Source: Alicyclobacillus sp. ALC3
Lineage (GTDB): Bacteria > Bacillota > Bacilli > Alicyclobacillales > Alicyclobacillaceae
Assembly: GCF_028751195.1 (NCBI RefSeq)
Contig: NZ_CP066784.1
Coordinates: forward strand, 558,001 to 622,000
Direction of reading: 5' to 3'
DNA length: 64,000 nucleotides
Both the position numbers and the translations under genes were made by a program. The notes beneath the pieces are model-generated. The model had not been told where the DNA came from, ran no database searches, and saw only the letters and a list, made by a program, of their open reading frames with translations. Below are positions 1-8,582 of this stretch, one piece after another (the first letter of the stretch is position 1; the number at the start of each line of letters is the position of its first letter).

Positions 1-524
1 TATGCGCCGCCAAACGAGACATCGAGACAAATTGGCTGCTCGTCAACTGCAACTTCGATGTCGAGAGCAACAGGGAACGCTGGGACGTTCTCGAACTCGA
101 CGTGGTGTACGCGGCCGTCACGCATGTGCGCATGGGCTTCCACCTGCCCACTTGGCACGTCAAAGCGAACAGTTACTTTTTCTCCGTCGGCAGGTACAGG
201 TACGCGGCCGGTCTCTACCACCATCTTGGTGACGGCGATGGTGGCGTGCCCACACATCGTGCTATAGCCTTCGTTGTGCATAAAGATGAGGCCGTACAGG
301 CTATCTGGCCGTTCGGGCTCCACCAACAGGCAGCCGTACATGTCTTCATGACCCCACGGCTCCCACATGAGTTTTCGCCGCAGATGGTCGAGGTGTTCCT
401 GCAGGTACTGCCGCTTTTCGAGGACGGTTCGCCCGAGGACTCTGGGATAGCCGCTGAGGATAATGCGCAGGGGTTCACCCGCAGCATGCATGTCAATCAC
501 GTCAAATACTTCGCGAATGTCCAT
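1..524 (-). CDS. trans-3-hydroxy-L-proline dehydratase-like protein (proline racemase superfamily), 3' end outside window
   Basis: About 174 N-terminal residues are visible; the C-terminus runs off the window. The protein opens with MDIREVFDVIDMHAAGEPLR and has the segment HNEGYSTMCGHATIA around Cys91. In the proline racemase superfamily this is the first active-site cysteine. The EPLR and HNEGYSTMCGH wording is closer to trans-3-hydroxyproline dehydratases (Cys/Thr pair) than to racemases or epimerases. The second catalytic position, which would decide the function, lies beyond base 1. The ATG at 524 follows GGAGG at a good distance. It is the last visible gene of the transporter operon. With the reductase at 6472-7464 it would convert trans-3-hydroxy-L-proline to L-proline by way of pyrroline-2-carboxylate (inference). 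Confidence 0.75.
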   Translation of the reverse strand, partial: MDIREVFDVIDMHAAGEPLRIILSGYPRVLGRTVLEKRQYLQEHLDHLRRKLMWEPWGHEDMYGCLLVEPERPDSLYGLIFMHNEGYSTMCGHATIAVTKMVVETGRVPVPADGEKVTVRFDVPSGQVEAHAHMRDGRVHHVEFENVPAFPVALDIEVAVDEQPICLDVSFGGA

Positions 525-599
525 AGTTCCTCCTAAGCGATTGACTGACTTTCACCCTGTTCTGCTCGAAGAGAGATGCAGAGAGGGTAGGTGTGACTT

Positions 600-1607
600 T
601 CAGGGCAGCAGAAATCCAGCCCGCAGCGGGTCATCTGGTTCAATGACGAACGTGGACTCGCCAAGGACATGGGCAGACCCCGTGATCCGCGGCACAACTG
701 CCGGAATACCGGCCACGTTGGTCTCTCTCAGAACAGTCGCTGTGAACAGGGCGCTTGTCACACTCTCATGGACAAACGACTCGCCAACAGCCAACTCGCC
801 GTGACTCCACAGTACAGCTGCCTTCGCAGACGTACCCGTGCCGCAAGGGGAACGGTCAACCCCACCTGGCGGCACGATGACCATGTTTTTGACATCCGCT
901 TGGGGGTGGGTCGGCTCGTCGTAGTACTCAATGTGTGTCAGGCCTGGTACATCCGGAAGTTCGGGGTGGACAATCTCAACACTCTCGTTTACTGCTTTGC
1001 GAATGTTTTTCGCGTGGTGTATGGCAAGTCGAGCGTTCTCTGGCACAAGCGAAAGACTGACACTCTTCGCGCTCACCAACCCATAAAAGTTCCCGCCCCA
1101 AGCAACGTCGAGCGTCACCTGCCCTAGTTCCGGGACCTCGACAGTCAGGTCCTTTAGAAACAAGAATGACGGAACGTTCTCGAAACTGACGGAAAGCACG
1201 CGGCCGTCCCGTACCAGGGCCTCTGTCCGGACGATTCCCGACGGCGTATCGAGCACAAGGTGCGTGACTGGCTCCTCTGCCGGCACTTGTCCCGTTTCGA
1301 TGAGGGCCGTGACCAAACCGATGGTGTCGTGCCCGCACATCGGCAGGTAACCGCCAACTTCAATGTAAATGACGCCAAGGTCGGCCTCAGCGTGTACGGG
1401 CTCTGTGAGGATACAGCCAGACATCACACTGTGTCCGCGCGGCTCGAACATCAGCGCGGTGCGCAGCCAATCATACTCGTCGCGAAAGTTGATGACTTTC
1501 TCCATCATAGTCGCTCCCGGGACCTTCGGCATTCCACCGAGCACGGTGCGCGTTGGATTTCCTCCGGTGTGTGTCTCAACGGTGTGAAAGACATGGTTAA
1601 ACTTCAC
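600..1607 (-). CDS. 4-hydroxyproline 2-epimerase / proline racemase
   Basis: A full-length (335 aa) proline racemase superfamily enzyme. Both catalytic cysteines are present: Cys91 in LPMCGHDTIG and Cys255 in VDRSPCGTGTSAKA. The Cys/Cys pair marks racemases and epimerases rather than dehydratases. In the hydroxyproline pathway the expected reaction is trans-4-hydroxy-L-proline to cis-4-hydroxy-D-proline, the substrate of the FAD dehydrogenase encoded at 10.8-14.2 kb. The gene follows livF by about 60 bases and precedes a dehydratase-like paralogue by 75 bases, all on the minus strand, so it probably shares the livK promoter. Proline racemase activity cannot be excluded from sequence alone; the context favours 4-hydroxyproline. 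Confidence 0.85.
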   Translation of the reverse strand: MKFNHVFHTVETHTGGNPTRTVLGGMPKVPGATMMEKVINFRDEYDWLRTALMFEPRGHSVMSGCILTEPVHAEADLGVIYIEVGGYLPMCGHDTIGLVTALIETGQVPAEEPVTHLVLDTPSGIVRTEALVRDGRVLSVSFENVPSFLFLKDLTVEVPELGQVTLDVAWGGNFYGLVSAKSVSLSLVPENARLAIHHAKNIRKAVNESVEIVHPELPDVPGLTHIEYYDEPTHPQADVKNMVIVPPGGVDRSPCGTGTSAKAAVLWSHGELAVGESFVHESVTSALFTATVLRETNVAGIPAVVPRITGSAHVLGESTFVIEPDDPLRAGFLLP

Positions 1608-1667
1608 TTTGTTCGCCCCTCGTGATAGCTCCCAGTCTGCCTCAGGGTGCCTGTCTGAAACCCGTGT

Positions 1668-2393
1668 TTACGCGTGCTCGCCACCCAAATACGCACTCGC
1701 AAGCTTCGCTTCGTCGCGAAACTCCTCAGCTCGCCCTTCGGCGACGACCGTTCCGCTGCGCAGCAAGTACGCGTAGTGTGCGACCTTCAGAGCAAGGTGA
1801 GCGTTCTGCTCGACGAGCAGTACACTCGTCCCTTGCAGAGCGATGCTACGGATGGTCTGGTAAATCGTGTTCGTCATCTGTGGCGATAGTCCCAAGGAAG
1901 GTTCATCAAGCAACAGCACGCGCGGGCGCGCCATCAGTGCGCGGCCGATCGCAAGCATCTGCTGCTCGCCACCGGACAGCATACCGCCTAGTTGTTTCAG
2001 CCTCTCCTCGAGGCGAGGGAAGAGACTCAACACCTCTTTGAGGTGCTTTTCCCGCTCGGCTCTGTTGCGGTAGTACGTGAAGGCGCCAAGCTCAAGGTTT
2101 TCTTTTACGGACATACGACCGAAGATACGCCTGCGTTCCGGGACGTGTATCAACCCGTTGCGCACCAACCAGTGTGCCGGTTTCCCCGCGACATCAGTGC
2201 CAAACAGCCGAACGCGGCCAGACCGGATCCGCTCCAACCCAGTCAGCGCGCGCAGGATGGACGTCTTGCCGGCCCCGTTCGGTCCGAGAATGGTCACCAG
2301 TTGCCCTTCCCCGAGCGCCACACTCACCTCTTGGACCGCGCTCACCGGACCGTATGTCACCGTCAAATCTAACGTTTCCAACGCGTTACTCAT
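1668..2393 (-). CDS. livF: Branched-chain amino acid-type ABC transporter ATP-binding protein LivF
   Basis: 241 aa, the usual LivF length. It has Walker A (GPNGAGKTS, about residue 38), ABC signature LSGGEQQM (about 139), Walker B (VLLLDEPSLGL) and the switch histidine region (VEQNAH). The ATG overlaps the end of livG by 8 bases (ATGAGTAA), indicating translational coupling. It is the fifth gene of a complete livKHMGF set. Liv-type importers take up amino acids and related compounds; the enclosing gene cluster makes hydroxyproline or collagen-derived imino acids the likely cargo here (inference). Confidence 0.93.
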   Translation of the reverse strand: MSNALETLDLTVTYGPVSAVQEVSVALGEGQLVTILGPNGAGKTSILRALTGLERIRSGRVRLFGTDVAGKPAHWLVRNGLIHVPERRRIFGRMSVKENLELGAFTYYRNRAEREKHLKEVLSLFPRLEERLKQLGGMLSGGEQQMLAIGRALMARPRVLLLDEPSLGLSPQMTNTIYQTIRSIALQGTSVLLVEQNAHLALKVAHYAYLLRSGTVVAEGRAEEFRDEAKLASAYLGGEHA

Positions 2394-3195
2394 CGTCCGA
2401 GCCCCCCAAATAAGCTCGAATCACGTTCGGGTCGTTTTGCACGTGCTCTGGGCTACCCGCCGCGATCTTGCGGCCGTAGTCCAACACGACGACCTGTTCG
2501 GAGAGCGCCATCACCAAGTCCATATCGTGTTCGATCATCAGAACCGCGACCCCAAGTCCGTTCACCTGGCGTATCAAATCGAGCAGTTCCTTACGCTCAA
2601 AAGTGTTCAACCCTGCCGCGGGTTCGTCGAGAAGCAACAGCGTGGGATTTGCGATGAGCGCTCTCGCGATCTCCAGCCGTTTTTGGATCCCGTACGGCAA
2701 GTCGCGCGCAGAGCTCGAATCATACTTTTCGATGCCTACGAACTCAAGCCACTTGTACGCTTCACGCACGAGTTCACTCTCCGACTCGCGACGCTTTCGA
2801 CTCGGCAGGAGAACCCGCAAAATGTTTGCGTCCGCTCGGTTGTGTGCGCCAACCAGCACATTCTCTATCACACTGAGTCCAGGGAACAGCCGCAGGTTCT
2901 GAAAGGTCCGCCGTAGTCCTAACTGGGCGATGTAGTGCGGCCGCCGGCGGGTGATGTTCTTCCCTCGGAACAGTACACGCCCGCCAGTAGGAGAATAAAA
3001 CCCAGTGATGCAGTTGAACAGCGAGGTCTTGCCTGCTCCATTTGGCCCAATCAGCCCATTCAGGCTGCCCGGCATGACTTCAAATGAAACCTCCGACACA
3101 GCCTTTACGCCGCCAAACGACAGGGACAGGTCTTCGACCTTGAGAAGCGATTCGGATGGGTCCACACTGTGTGCTACTTCGCTTTGGTTGACCAC
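2386..3195 (-). CDS. livG: Branched-chain amino acid-type ABC transporter ATP-binding protein LivG
   Basis: LivG-type ATPase with Walker A (GPNGAGKTSLFNC), the long LivG-specific insert with GLRRTFQNLRLF, an atypical signature region (DLPYGIQKRLEIARAL) and Walker B (LLLLDEPAAGLN). I prefer the GTG at 3195 because AAGGAG lies six bases upstream. An in-frame TTG at 3216 has no such site. With this start the gene overlaps the end of livM by 22 bases. It pairs with LivF to power the LivHM permease. Confidence 0.92.
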   Translation of the reverse strand: MVNQSEVAHSVDPSESLLKVEDLSLSFGGVKAVSEVSFEVMPGSLNGLIGPNGAGKTSLFNCITGFYSPTGGRVLFRGKNITRRRPHYIAQLGLRRTFQNLRLFPGLSVIENVLVGAHNRADANILRVLLPSRKRRESESELVREAYKWLEFVGIEKYDSSSARDLPYGIQKRLEIARALIANPTLLLLDEPAAGLNTFERKELLDLIRQVNGLGVAVLMIEHDMDLVMALSEQVVVLDYGRKIAAGSPEHVQNDPNVIRAYLGGSDDE

Positions 3196-4178
3196 CGAAC
3201 TCTCCTTTCCGGCCAAATCCCCTGCGGCCTGAAGATCATGACGATAATCATAATCACGCCAAACACGAGCAACCGGTAGTCAGACAAGCTGCGCATGACC
3301 TCCGGAATCGCCTCGACAAGGATGCCGCCGACAATCATGCCTGGAATGCTGCCCATACCACCGATCAGGACGGCGACCAAAACCAAAATGGACTGCTGGT
3401 ATCCGAAACTGGTCGGCGCTACAGCCGTCATCAGGGCACCATATACGAGCCCGATGATAGCAGCAAAAATTGCACCTCCGACGTAGGCATAAATCTTGTA
3501 GTTCACAGTGTTGATGCCCATCGCCAAAGCGGCATCTTCGTCTTCTCGAATGGCCAGCCAAGCGCGCCCGACTTTCGATCGTCTCAATCGAAACACGACG
3601 TACACGAACAGCACGATGAGGAACAACAGGACGTAGTAATAATCGATCCCTTGTGTCAGTTGAAACCCAAAGAGACTGAGTGGAGGAATGTCATACATGC
3701 CTGTCGCGCCGCCGGTGATATTCAGGTTCGTAGCCGTAACCTGGATGATCTCGCCGAACCCCAGAGTGACAATCGCAAGGTAATCCGACCGCAGTCTCAG
3801 GGTGGGGCCACCAATGATGAGTGCGGAAATGATCGCCATGATGAGGACGAATGGCAGTGTTGCGAGAAGGGGCCAGTGCAAAACCGAACTCAGGATACTC
3901 GAACCGTACGCGCCGATGGCGAAAAACGCCGCATACCCGAGGTCGAGTAGTCCAGCGTAGCCGACCACCATGTTCAAACCCAATGCTAGTCCGATGTAAA
4001 TGCCTGCCTGTGTGGCGACACTGATGAAGTAAGAACTCGGGTAGACAATGGGTGCCATGATGAAAACCAGCACCAACCCCACGACAAACACCCCGTTGCG
4101 CCCACTCAACACCGTCGGCAGTCTTCTTTGCGTCAGCGAGTCTGTCGGCGACTCCACGTCCTTCAGTTCCCCGTTCAC
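3174..4178 (-). CDS. livM: Branched-chain amino acid-type ABC transporter permease LivM
   Basis: Integral membrane permease with about nine to ten hydrophobic segments and the LivM hallmarks GYAGLLDLGYAAFFAIGAYG and GGMGSIPGMIVGG. The start is taken as the GTG at 4178, which overlaps the livH stop (ATGTGA arrangement). The open frame continues upstream to 4268 inside livH, but that extension is hydrophilic and unlike LivM N-termini. At about 334 aa the protein matches the family length. Fourth in the order K-H-M-G-F. Confidence 0.92.
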   Translation of the reverse strand: MNGELKDVESPTDSLTQRRLPTVLSGRNGVFVVGLVLVFIMAPIVYPSSYFISVATQAGIYIGLALGLNMVVGYAGLLDLGYAAFFAIGAYGSSILSSVLHWPLLATLPFVLIMAIISALIIGGPTLRLRSDYLAIVTLGFGEIIQVTATNLNITGGATGMYDIPPLSLFGFQLTQGIDYYYVLLFLIVLFVYVVFRLRRSKVGRAWLAIREDEDAALAMGINTVNYKIYAYVGGAIFAAIIGLVYGALMTAVAPTSFGYQQSILVLVAVLIGGMGSIPGMIVGGILVEAIPEVMRSLSDYRLLVFGVIMIIVMIFRPQGIWPERRVRWSTKAK

Positions 4179-5080
4179 ATTCTCACCCCCGTCTTCTCTC
4201 CAAGAATTCCAGTGGGACGGATGGTTAGAAGAATAATCAGGATCCCGAACGTGAACACGGTGGCCCATTGCGAGCCTAGGTATCCGGACCCAACAGACTG
4301 CAAAATTCCGAGCAAGAAGCCACCGAGCATGGCGCCAGGGATGTTCCCAATGCCGCCGAGCACAGCAGCAGTGAACGCCTCAAGTCCGAGCGAAAAACCC
4401 ATCAAGTAGTTAATTTGGCCGTAGTACAGTCCACCGAGAACTCCGGCTGCCCCTGCGAGTGCGGCGCCGAGCAAGAAAGTAATGGCGATGGTCCGGTTGA
4501 TGTTGATACCCATCAACGCCGACGCGTCCTTGTCGATCGCAATCGCGCGCATCGTCTTGCCAGTTACAGTGCCATGAACAAACCAGTACAAGAGCACCAT
4601 CAGCAGGCACGCTACGCCGAGAATGATCAGGTCGCCTGCCGTCACCTGATAGCCAAAGATGTGAATGCTGCGGTTCGGAAGTGAAGCGGGAAACACCAGG
4701 TATTGCGACCCCCATCCTGGGATCACGAGGACTCCATTCTCCAGCGTCATGGATACTCCAAGCGCCGTGATCATCACGCTGAGAAGAGGAGCGCGTCGAA
4801 GTGGCTTATACGCGACGCGCTCGATGAGCATTCCCAGCAATCCGACCAAAGCCATGACCAGCACCATGACGCCCGCAATAACCAGGAAGCGGTTCCCGGT
4901 CCCTGCCCCGAGCAAACCGAGGACAGTGAAGCTGAAATAGGCGCCGATCATATACAGGTCTCCATGAGCGAAGTTGATGAGCCGCATGATGCCGTATACC
5001 ATGGTGTACCCGAGGGCGACCATCGCGTAAAACGCGCCGATGAACAGCCCAGCCAGGATTTGCCCTACGAGAAAGCTCAT
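4175..5080 (-). CDS. livH: Branched-chain amino acid-type ABC transporter permease LivH
   Basis: Hydrophobic permease of about 301 aa with LivH motifs GLFIGAFYAMVALGYTMVYG, LINFAHGDLYMIGAYF and GGIGNIPGAMLGG. There are two adjacent potential starts, GTG at 5083 and ATG at 5080; the ATG is preferred and is preceded by a GAAGGGATGAA stretch. It lies 18 bases after livK and overlaps livM. It forms the membrane channel of the importer together with LivM. Confidence 0.93.
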   Translation of the reverse strand: MSFLVGQILAGLFIGAFYAMVALGYTMVYGIMRLINFAHGDLYMIGAYFSFTVLGLLGAGTGNRFLVIAGVMVLVMALVGLLGMLIERVAYKPLRRAPLLSVMITALGVSMTLENGVLVIPGWGSQYLVFPASLPNRSIHIFGYQVTAGDLIILGVACLLMVLLYWFVHGTVTGKTMRAIAIDKDASALMGININRTIAITFLLGAALAGAAGVLGGLYYGQINYLMGFSLGLEAFTAAVLGGIGNIPGAMLGGFLLGILQSVGSGYLGSQWATVFTFGILIILLTIRPTGILGEKTGVRM

Positions 5081-5098
5081 CACTTCATCCCTTCCCCG

Positions 5099-6280
5099 TT
5101 ATGGCTGAGTCGGAGCCAACGTAAACTGGCCGTTCTTCACTTCGAGTACCAAGAAGCGGGCATTCGCGCGTGCGCCATTCGACTGGAATGAAATCGGACC
5201 CGTGATCCCGGTGTAGTGCACCGAGTGCAGCGCTGCGATGACTTTCGCCGAGTCGATGGAGCCAGCGTCTTTTGCAGCCTGTTGCAAAAGCATCAGGGAA
5301 TCATATGTGAGTGCCGAATAAGGTCCCGGCTGCGTGTGGTAAGCGGATGTATAAGCGTTGGTGAAAGCAGTCGCCTGTGGTCCCTTCAGGAATGGCGGCA
5401 TCGGCGACATGGTGGCGTAGACCCCCTGCGCGTACTGATTGCCAGCGGTGGAAATCAGGACGTTGTCCACCGAACCGTCACCCACGATAATCGCGCCGGT
5501 GTAACCCAACTGCCGAGCTTGTTTAATCAGCAGGCCGCCCTGAGCGTAGTAACCAGTCCAGTAGATCGCGTTGATGTTTTCACTCTTGTACTTCGAGATC
5601 AAGGAAGAGAAGTCTTGGAGTGTAGCTGGTACACCTTCATTGTCCGCAACCGACTTGCCCATGCTTTGCAACTGTGCCTGGGTCAACTGGGTCAGGTTTT
5701 CGCCGTAGGCGGATTGGTCGTTCAGGAGCGCAATGTTTTTCGCATGAAGGACGTTGACCATAAGCTTCGCAGCGGTGCGAGCCTGGTCATTGCCGAGCGA
5801 GTTGACGACAAAGAAGTTTTTATCTCCCTGCTGCACCAGTGCCGAAGAGTTGGCAGCCGGGTCAACCACCGGGAGACCAGCGCGGTTGTAGATCGGCAGC
5901 GACGGCAACACAGCGCCGGAGCAGTAGCCGTCCACGACAGCCTGAACCTTGAGGGACACGACTTTATTCGCTGCGTTCACCGCAGTTTGCGGGCTGCAGG
6001 CGTCGTCTTCCTCGACCAGTTTGATCGGGTGACCGAGAATACCGCCTGTACTGTTGATCTTGCTCGCTGCCAATTTGTCTGCGTTGAACATATCCGTACC
6101 GGTTGCTGCGCTAGAACCCGTCATCGGCAGGACCACGCCTACTACGTAGGGACTGTTGCTAGAACCCCCACTCGATCCGCCCGAGCTGCCTCCATTTCCG
6201 CTCGTGCCGCAAGCCGTCACTATAAGCGCTACCGCGACAGCTGCAATGCCTGTCAGCATTCCCCGTCTCCTTGTGAACAA
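5099..6280 (-). CDS. livK: Liv-type substrate-binding lipoprotein (LivK-like)
   Basis: 393 aa. A positively charged, hydrophobic signal with lipobox IVTAC (Cys24) is followed by a glycine/serine linker, so the mature protein is a membrane-anchored lipoprotein. The rest is a type I periplasmic-binding fold of the leucine-binding class (VVGVVLPMTGSSAATG near residue 48, NKVVSLKVQAVVDGYCSGA, AYGENLTQLTQAQL). It is the first gene of the livKHMGF operon and has a consensus-like promoter and a GntR-type operator directly upstream. Substrate specificity cannot be read from the sequence; the pathway context points to hydroxyproline or proline betaine-like compounds. Confidence 0.9.
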   Translation of the reverse strand: MFTRRRGMLTGIAAVAVALIVTACGTSGNGGSSGGSSGGSSNSPYVVGVVLPMTGSSAATGTDMFNADKLAASKINSTGGILGHPIKLVEEDDACSPQTAVNAANKVVSLKVQAVVDGYCSGAVLPSLPIYNRAGLPVVDPAANSSALVQQGDKNFFVVNSLGNDQARTAAKLMVNVLHAKNIALLNDQSAYGENLTQLTQAQLQSMGKSVADNEGVPATLQDFSSLISKYKSENINAIYWTGYYAQGGLLIKQARQLGYTGAIIVGDGSVDNVLISTAGNQYAQGVYATMSPMPPFLKGPQATAFTNAYTSAYHTQPGPYSALTYDSLMLLQQAAKDAGSIDSAKVIAALHSVHYTGITGPISFQSNGARANARFLVLEVKNGQFTLAPTQP

Positions 6281-6328
6281 ATTTGCCCCCTCCTTCTGGT
6301 TTTCGTCTCACCTTCGCTTTAACATCTA

Positions 6329-6343
6329 AATGGTATGACCATT
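6329..6343. promoter_or_regulatory. GntR/FadR-type operator at livK promoter
   Basis: Perfect palindrome AATGGT-ATG-ACCATT. It starts seven bases downstream of the livK -10 box, so it covers the transcription start, as expected for a repressor. It shares its half-sites with the palindrome at 8487-8503 and, with one mismatch, with 12184-12198. The TGGT-N3-ACCA form fits the FadR-subfamily GntR consensus. The regulator encoded at 10058-10813 is the natural candidate. Confidence 0.8.
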
Positions 6344-6349
6344 AGAAAG

Positions 6350-6378
6350 ATTATACCTCTTCAACCACCGCAAAACAA
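6350..6378 (-). promoter_or_regulatory. livK operon promoter
   Basis: On the minus strand, TTGTTT (6378-6373), a 17-base spacer and a perfect TATAAT (6355-6350), about 70 bases upstream of the livK start. A sigma-A type promoter that probably drives livKHMGF and the two downstream racemase-superfamily genes. Confidence 0.7.
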
Positions 6379-6471
6379 TTGTCAAGTTAGAAGATATTGA
6401 AGATTTTATCTCGTTAAAATAGTTATAATTCTACCCCAACCGATTGGAGGCAGCACGTGACATAACCGTTT

Positions 6472-7464
6472 TCAGACCGGCACATGCGTGCCGAGCTTTA
6501 GTCCAATCGCCCGGTCGTAGACGGTTTTGGCCACGACCATGTCCATAGCTGCCAGTCCGACTGATTTGAAGATGGTGATGTCTGCATCGTCGGCAGGCTG
6601 GCGAATCGGTTCAAGTGTTTGAACTTCCCGACCCAGCTCGTGCACCTGTTCCGCCGTAACCAGGCCAAGCTGCGTGGGAACGATCAGGTCTCCTGTTTCC
6701 TGAAGTGCGGCCTCCACCGACTCCACAAATACGTGTGGACCTCGCTCAAACAGTTCTGTCGGCAACTCCTGCATATCCTGCCGAAAAGAACCTACAGCGT
6801 TGATGTGACACCCAGGACGCACACACTCTGACGCGAAGACAGGTGTAGTAGAGTTTGTAGCGGTGACGATAATGTCAGCACCCTCGACAGCCTTCTGACT
6901 TGTAGCCACTACGCGGAGGCTCGGGCAATTTACCGGATCGTCCTGTCGCACCGCTTCCGCGAACCGGTGTGCTTTCTCCTCCGTGCGGTTGAACAGACGG
7001 ATTTCGTCAAGCTGACGCACCTCTCGAATCGCCGAGACAATACCAAGCGCCTGCTCGCCGGTCCCCACGACTCCGAGGACTTTTGCATCCCGCTGTGCAA
7101 GGTACTGAGTTGCAAGCCCTACGACCGCGCCGGTACGCAGGACAGTGATGTAGGTCGCATCCATGAGAGCCATCGGCTCTCCCGTGTTGATATCCGCCAG
7201 CACAAGAACTCCGTTGGTCGTCTTTTTGCCAATCGCCTGATTCCGCGGAAAGACGGAGACAAATTTGAGGCCTAGCGCTTCACTGTTCGGAACCAAGGAC
7301 GGCATAACCAACGCAGTCCCAGCAGCTTGACCGACAGACAAATGGCTTCGAATCGGAGTCTGCGTTCGGTGCGCCGAAAACTCGACCAGTGCAGTGCGGA
7401 CAGATTCGATGGCCTCGGTCATCGCGATCGCGCGCTCGACCTCTTCCCTTGACAGGACCAGCAA
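6472..7464 (-). CDS. Ornithine cyclodeaminase/mu-crystallin family protein, probable pyrroline-2-carboxylate reductase
   Basis: About 330 aa with the family Rossmann motif (VLGVVGTGEQALG) and conserved LLVLSREEVERAI, GLKFVSVFPRN and TGAVVGLATQYLA segments. Members reduce delta-1-pyrroline-2-carboxylate to L-proline with NAD(P)H in trans-3-hydroxyproline breakdown, or deaminate ornithine. Presence beside a trans-3-hydroxyproline dehydratase-like gene favours the first role (inference). I favour a TTG start at 7464, seven bases after GGAGG; the ATG at 7470 abuts the ribosome site and is less likely. It follows the DapA-family gene by about 100 bases and is likely in its operon. Confidence 0.8.
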   Translation of the reverse strand: MLVLSREEVERAIAMTEAIESVRTALVEFSAHRTQTPIRSHLSVGQAAGTALVMPSLVPNSEALGLKFVSVFPRNQAIGKKTTNGVLVLADINTGEPMALMDATYITVLRTGAVVGLATQYLAQRDAKVLGVVGTGEQALGIVSAIREVRQLDEIRLFNRTEEKAHRFAEAVRQDDPVNCPSLRVVATSQKAVEGADIIVTATNSTTPVFASECVRPGCHINAVGSFRQDMQELPTELFERGPHVFVESVEAALQETGDLIVPTQLGLVTAEQVHELGREVQTLEPIRQPADDADITIFKSVGLAAMDMVVAKTVYDRAIGLKLGTHVPV

Positions 7465-7565
7465 GAACATCCCTCCGCTCTGCCCCCGGCGAGGACACAC
7501 CGGGGGATTGTACGAGATGGCATCAAACCAACACTACCTCGACTCGCGCCTTTTCATTAGTACGG

Positions 7566-8450
7566 TTACGACTTCAGCACTTGCACGCATCCGAGGTATG
7601 CTTCTTCGACCGCTTTGCGGTCATTAGCATCAAGCGGCAAGCGGGGGGCGCGTGTGACTCCTACTGGCTGTCCGGCGAGCTCCATCGAATACTTGATGGC
7701 TTGCACCAAGCGAGGCGTTGAGTCCCACCGCATCAAGGGGAGGATGGAGCGGTAAATCCGTGTAGCCTCTTCAAAATTACCGGCCTTTACTTCCCGATAG
7801 AGTTGGACACACTGTTCCGGGATGGCATTGGCCAAGCCAGCGATCCAGCCTTGGGCGCCCGCCAACAACCCTTCCAACGCCAGGTCGTCTGCACCTGCGA
7901 GGACCTGCAAGTTTGTCTTTTCCAGGATTTCAGGAATCCGGCGAATGTCTCCACTGAACTCCTTCACACCGGCGATGTTCTCAATCTGCTCCAACTCATG
8001 CAGCAGGTCGGGCGTCACATCTGTCGCGTTGTCGTGCGTGTTGTTGTAGATCATGATTGGCAAACCAGCGTCGGACAGAGCCTGGAAGTACGCGACAACC
8101 TCTGCCCAGGTCGGCTTGTAACTGATCGGCGGCAACGCCATCACACCGGTTGCACCCGAACGGCGAGCGTGTTCAGCCCACCCCACTGCTTGCACAGTAG
8201 TCGGTGCAGCGACGCCGACAATCACCGGCACACGGTTGTCAGTTGCTTCGATGACCGTCTCAACGACACGGCTTCTCTCTTCGGACGATAATTGCTGGTA
8301 CTCCCCGCACGTGCCGCAGGGAACGAGCCCGTCGACCCCTTTCTCAATCAGCCAGTTCACATGCTCTGCCAGCCTTGCGTAGTCCACACCTGTCGTGTCC
8401 GGCGTAAACGGCGTCACAATGGCAACGTACACGCCTTCAAATCGTTCCAT
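7566..8450 (-). CDS. DapA-family aldolase, probable delta-1-pyrroline-4-hydroxy-2-carboxylate deaminase
   Basis: 294 aa, class I aldolase of the dihydrodipicolinate synthase/N-acetylneuraminate lyase family. Schiff-base lysine Lys163 lies in AGVKEFSGD and the catalytic tyrosine Tyr135 in IMIYNNTH. The usual GTTGE motif appears as PCGTCGEYQQLS. In hydroxyproline pathways a DapA homologue deaminates the product of the D-hydroxyproline dehydrogenase to alpha-ketoglutarate semialdehyde, which is what the neighbours predict. The gene has its own promoter and operator upstream (8487-8543), although it lies downstream of the aldehyde dehydrogenase gene on the same strand. Confidence 0.85.
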   Translation of the reverse strand: MERFEGVYVAIVTPFTPDTTGVDYARLAEHVNWLIEKGVDGLVPCGTCGEYQQLSSEERSRVVETVIEATDNRVPVIVGVAAPTTVQAVGWAEHARRSGATGVMALPPISYKPTWAEVVAYFQALSDAGLPIMIYNNTHDNATDVTPDLLHELEQIENIAGVKEFSGDIRRIPEILEKTNLQVLAGADDLALEGLLAGAQGWIAGLANAIPEQCVQLYREVKAGNFEEATRIYRSILPLMRWDSTPRLVQAIKYSMELAGQPVGVTRAPRLPLDANDRKAVEEAYLGCVQVLKS

Positions 8451-8486
8451 CTACCTCGTCTCCTCTCCGCTTAAACCGGATAAACC

Positions 8487-8503
8487 AAATGGTTTGACCA
8501 TTT
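8487..8503. promoter_or_regulatory. GntR/FadR-type operator upstream of DapA-family gene
   Basis: Perfect palindrome AAATGGT-TTG-ACCATTT with seven-base arms. It starts about eleven bases downstream of a TATAAT box, so it overlaps the likely start of transcription. Same half-sites as the livK operator at 6329-6343. Confidence 0.82.
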
Positions 8504-8514
8504 ATACTGAAAAC

Positions 8515-8543
8515 ATTATATTGCCGCGCACTTGCCAATGCAA
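8515..8543 (-). promoter_or_regulatory. Promoter of DapA-family/reductase operon
   Basis: Minus strand TTGCAT (8543-8538), 17-base spacer, TATAAT (8520-8515). It lies in the 132-base gap between the aldehyde dehydrogenase stop and the DapA-family start, showing that these two genes can be transcribed separately. Confidence 0.7.
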
Positions 8544-8582
8544 CCTAATTACAAAATAGTTTTACTAGTTGCCAAGGAAGCG